Source of the DNA: Clostridiales bacterium
Lineage (GTDB): Bacteria; Bacillota; Clostridia; Oscillospirales; Oscillospiraceae
Reading direction: 5' to 3'
Length of the DNA: 64,000 bases
NCBI GenBank assembly: GCA_902362775.1
Contig: CABIXV010000001.1
Span: 600,533-664,532, forward strand
The notes beneath the pieces are model-generated. The model searched no databases. It was not told the DNA's origin and worked only from the letters and a program-made list of their open reading frames with translations. This document shows positions 61,343-64,000 of this stretch, in pieces. How positions within the stretch are numbered: position 1 is the first letter of the stretch; the number at the start of each line of letters is the position of its first letter. The position numbers and the translations under genes were made by a program.

Positions 61343-62017
61343 ATGCGGATCTTGGTCGCCGATGATGAAACAGAGATGACAGACGTTCTGGAGGCTCTCT
61401 TGAGTCGGGAGCACTATGCGGTGGATATCGTCCATGACGGGCAGGACGCCTTGGACTATGGGCTGACCGGGAATTACGACTGTCTGGTCCTGGATATCAT
61501 GATGCCGAAGCTGGATGGGCTCCAGGTCCTCCGGGCACTCCGGGACCGGGGCATCTCAACTCCTGTACTCCTACTTACCGCGAAAAGTCAAGTGGCCGAC
61601 CGGATCGCCGGATTGGACAGCGGTGCGGACGACTATCTCCCCAAGCCCTTTCACCCCGGCGAGTTTACGGCCAGGGTGCGGGCTCTGACCCGCCGGGGCA
61701 CGGAGTACACCCCCGACCTGCTCTCCGCTGGGAACATCACCCTGGACCGCACCACCTTCGAGCTGCGCCGCGGTCCCTCCTCCATCCGTCTGGGCAGCAA
61801 GGAATTCCAGATGCTTGAGCTTCTGATGTGTCATATCGGTTGCCCCATCTCCACAGAGCGGTTCATGGAGCGGATTTGGGGCTATGACAGCGAGGCGGAG
61901 ATCAATGTGGTCTGGGCCTATATCTCCTATCTTCGGCGGAAGCTGGAGTCTCTGGGCGCTAATGTCCGCATCGTAGCCCGCCGTGGGCAGGGATACCTGC
62001 TGGAGGAGATCTCATGA
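61343..62017 (+). CDS. OmpR/PhoB-type response regulator
   Basis: 224 residues. Receiver with acidic pocket DDETEM, phosphoacceptor Asp in CLVLDIMMPKLDG and the switch Lys in LLLTAKSQ; C-terminal winged helix with LGSKEFQMLELLMCHIG and VWAYISYLRRKLESLG. It overlaps the kinase gene by four bases (ATGA). A TTTGGGC/GCCCAAA hairpin sits just before its ribosome site. Confidence 0.95.
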   Translation: MRILVADDETEMTDVLEALLSREHYAVDIVHDGQDALDYGLTGNYDCLVLDIMMPKLDGLQVLRALRDRGISTPVLLLTAKSQVADRIAGLDSGADDYLPKPFHPGEFTARVRALTRRGTEYTPDLLSAGNITLDRTTFELRRGPSSIRLGSKEFQMLELLMCHIGCPISTERFMERIWGYDSEAEINVVWAYISYLRRKLESLGANVRIVARRGQGYLLEEIS

Positions 62018-63276
62018 TCCGCTCTTTGCGCCGGAGGTTCCTCCTCATCGCCATGCTCTCTCTGCTGGGGACGCTGGCCGTCCTGTGCACTGCCATTGGC
62101 CTTGGCGCCCACTACACCGCCACGAGCCGGGCGGACCGCGCCATCACACTGCTTTATGAGAACGACGGCGTATTCCCTGCCCCGGCGGAGACTCACGACC
62201 CGGCTGCGGCCTTTGGGTTCCACATTACCCAGGAGACTCCCTTCGAGACCCGCTATTTCATCGTGGAATTGACCGCCGACCAGGAAGTACGGGGCGTCGA
62301 TATCGACCATATCGCCGCCGTCGACCGACAGGCCGTAGTAGAGAGCATCAATGAGATCCTCTCCTCTGACCGGCCTCGGGGCTATGCCAACTACTACCGC
62401 TATGGCATATTTCATCATGAGGATGGAGGAAGCACTATTGTCGTGCTGGACTGCTTTCTCCAGCTCCAGTTCGCCTATAACGCCCTCCGTATCACTGTCA
62501 TCGTGGCCATCTCCTGCGCCGTAATCGTCTTTCTGCTGCTGATGCTACTGTCCAAACGAGCGGTGAGACCCTTCGTGGAGAATCTGGAGCGGCAGAAACG
62601 GTTTGTCACCGACGCCTCCCATGAGCTGAAAACGCCGCTGGCTATTCTGGCGGCGGACGTGGAGCTGCTGCGTCAGCCGAATACCGAACAAAAGTGGATC
62701 GACAGCGCCCAGGCACAGATTACCCGGATGGACAAGCTGATTAAAAACTTGGTGGAATTGGCCCGGACAGAGGAAACCATAGAGGACAGCGCCGTTACCT
62801 CCTTTTCTCTCAGCGAGGTGGCTCAGGCCAGCGCAGAAGGCTTTCAGCCGCTGGCAGAGGCGGAGGGCAAACGCCTGGAGGCCCACATCCCACCCGCTGT
62901 CGAGCTCCGTGGGGTGCAGGAAAATATGTTTCGTCTGTTTTCCATTCTGCTGGACAACGCGGTCAAATACTGTGATCCAGGGGGAACGATCCGTCTCTCC
63001 CTGGGCCAGCGGGGACGGAATATATATCTCTCTGTCTCCAACCCCTGCGCGGGGGCGGATACCGCCCAGTTGCCCCGCTGGTTCGACCGCTTTTACCGGG
63101 CGGACTCCTCCCGCGCCCGCGCTACCGGCGGCTATGGGATCGGCCTGTCCACTGCGAGGGCAATCGTGTCCCGGCACCGCGGCCGGATTACCAACCGCTG
63201 TGAAAACGGCCAAGTCACTTTCTCTGTCGTGATCCCACAGTTTCCAAAGGTTAGAAAAAGCGCAGTACATAGATGA
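62014..63276 (+). CDS. Sensor histidine kinase
   Basis: 420 residues. Two membrane helices (about 11-33 and 160-182) around an extracellular sensor of about 125 residues; phosphoacceptor His in DASHELKTPLAI near 207; N box FSILLDNAVKYC near 310; G boxes GYGIGLSTARAIV near 380. No HAMP domain is obvious between the second helix and the His box. It partners the response regulator encoded just upstream. The signal and targets are unknown; the divergent ABC module is a plausible target. Confidence 0.95.
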   Translation: MIRSLRRRFLLIAMLSLLGTLAVLCTAIGLGAHYTATSRADRAITLLYENDGVFPAPAETHDPAAAFGFHITQETPFETRYFIVELTADQEVRGVDIDHIAAVDRQAVVESINEILSSDRPRGYANYYRYGIFHHEDGGSTIVVLDCFLQLQFAYNALRITVIVAISCAVIVFLLLMLLSKRAVRPFVENLERQKRFVTDASHELKTPLAILAADVELLRQPNTEQKWIDSAQAQITRMDKLIKNLVELARTEETIEDSAVTSFSLSEVAQASAEGFQPLAEAEGKRLEAHIPPAVELRGVQENMFRLFSILLDNAVKYCDPGGTIRLSLGQRGRNIYLSVSNPCAGADTAQLPRWFDRFYRADSSRARATGGYGIGLSTARAIVSRHRGRITNRCENGQVTFSVVIPQFPKVRKSAVHR

Positions 63277-63590
63277 GCATCTGCTCTCCAAGACATAAGG
63301 AACAGGGACTTTGATATGCGTGACATATATACTTTAGGGCGCAGAAACAGTATCACGCCCTCCGGTGGGGCAAGGGCCACATCGGAGGGCGTGAAGGCCA
63401 TATTTTACGTTTTCTTTCTCAAGTCAGTTGGCATCCATTTTTATCACTAAACATAACTTATATCCTCTCCATTTCAGCAATACCAAGCTCCTCCATGGTA
63501 TGTGCATCTTGACCGCATCAAGACGACAAATGCATGGAGTATGCGAAACGCTATGATGCTGCCCCTAGAGATCACGATAGTTCTTCTCTA
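63277..63590. other. Intergenic stretch with one hairpin
   Basis: Holds a CACGCCCTCCG...CGGAGGGCGTG hairpin at 63354-63393 with an internal GTGG/CCAC pairing, but no good T run on either strand. No gene seen between the kinase and the CoA-transferase fragment. Confidence 0.45.
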
Positions 63591-64000
63591 TCAATGGAAG
63601 TTATCTTTAGCGTATTGAAGCAGTTCCTCCTGGAAGTCAGGGTGAGCAATAGCGGCCATGGCAGCGGCTCTCTCGCCTAAAGACAGGCCATGCAGATGGG
63701 CCACGCCGTACTCAGTAGCCACACACTCAACCATGGTGCGGGGGACAGATATGGTGCTGCCCCCCGGAATGGTGGGAACAATGTTGGATCTCAGATTGCC
63801 CTCCTTGTCCCTTCTGGAGGAATTGATGCAGATATAGCCCCGTCCGCCCCTGGAGCGGAAGGCGCCCTCCAGAAAGTCCATCTGGCCGCCTATGCCGGAC
63901 AGCTGCCTGCTGCCTGCCGATTCGGCGTTCTCCTGTCCCATCAAGTCCAGCTGAACACCTCCATTGATGCTGATGAAATTGCTCATCTTCCCCATGCGTT
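63591..64000 (-). CDS. Second acetyl-CoA hydrolase/transferase, C-terminal part
   Basis: The reading frame enters from the right edge; only the C-terminal 136 residues are present. They contain MSNFISINGGVQLDLMGQEN and LSGIGGQMDFLEGAF, which align with the same region of the But-like enzyme at 5632-6972 ([20 protein letters not shown] and [15 protein letters not shown]). It is clearly a paralogue, but diverged at the C-terminus (ATEYGVAHLHGLSLGERAAA). It may be a 4-hydroxybutyrate or other acyl-CoA transferase. An internal ATG at 63983 is unlikely to be the true start. Confidence 0.85.
   Translation of the reverse strand, partial: RMGKMSNFISINGGVQLDLMGQENAESAGSRQLSGIGGQMDFLEGAFRSRGGRGYICINSSRRDKEGNLRSNIVPTIPGGSTISVPRTMVECVATEYGVAHLHGLSLGERAAAMAAIAHPDFQEELLQYAKDNFH

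Overview
The window looks like a chromosomal segment of a GC-rich, low-oxygen Firmicute of the Oscillospiraceae type (Flavonifractor, Pseudoflavonifractor, Intestinimonas or Lawsonibacter relatives). The evidence is a butyryl-CoA:acetate CoA-transferase (But-like) gene, a CoA-acylating aldehyde dehydrogenase beside an iron alcohol dehydrogenase, strong AGGAGG ribosome sites, frequent TTG and GTG starts, TTGACA/TATAAT promoters and many small clostridial-type proteins. The genus is an inference; no 16S gene is present.

Layout. 1-2.8 kb: a minus-strand operon of an NhaC-type antiporter, a PfkB sugar kinase, an HPr that keeps His15 but lacks the Ser46 site, and the first codons of a PTS Enzyme I. 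3-7 kb: a shikimate-kinase-like protein, a DEAD-box helicase and the But-like CoA-transferase. 7-11.3 kb: small membrane proteins, a TatD nuclease operon with its associated radical SAM protein, and a LytTR/DUF3021 pair. 11.5-12.2 kb: a five-tRNA operon (Gly, Arg, His, Gln, Lys) with its own promoter and terminator. 12.3-17.9 kb: a CorC/CNNM-like transporter with a ~200-nt leader, a PyrB carrying a PyrI-like zinc tail, rplM-rpsI and TtcA. 18-25.7 kb: a Vat-like acetyltransferase, alkylation repair genes (tag, ogt), ychF, a split chromate transporter, a Pro-tRNA editing protein, a CofE-like protein and MtaB with a cupin. 25.7-33.5 kb: a CbbX-type AAA+ ATPase, a zinc-ribbon/BIG2/SH3b surface protein, a BlaI/BlaR1-like pair with visible operators, and nadE. 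33.6-38.5 kb: a LysR regulator with a divergent 2-hydroxyacid dehydrogenase, and ilvD with a divergent FadR-type regulator. 38.6-42.7 kb: small zinc-ribbon and membrane proteins, rpsF-ssb-rpsR and a dCMP deaminase. 42.7-49.6 kb: a 54-bp perfect palindrome, then a catabolic operon (CoA-acylating aldehyde dehydrogenase, alcohol dehydrogenase, GltS-type carrier, HMG-CoA-lyase-like aldolase) with a divergent LysR gene. 49.6-50.3 kb: a decayed serine recombinase. 50.3-55.8 kb: an unusual PTS-IIC-like transporter under a perfect palindromic operator, an SLH-GH25 lysozyme, the niacin repressor NiaR and an archaeal-type ProS. 55.9-63.3 kb: a gliding-type ABC exporter module (ATPase, permease, Gldg-like, DUF4340), a lipoprotein and a two-component system. 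The right edge cuts a second CoA-transferase.

The most interesting item is the NiaR block. A 30-bp palindrome containing the core GTGTCTTGACAC lies directly at the start site of the orphan PTS-IIC-like transporter gene, two kilobases from a gene encoding an HTH-11/3H-domain NiaR repressor. This makes the transporter a candidate niacin-regulated, possibly niacin-transporting, member of a family usually labelled a sugar PTS subunit. Others worth following are the zinc-tailed PyrB, the HPr without Ser46 in a PTS-less transport operon, the altered shikimate kinase, and the 54-bp loopless palindrome.
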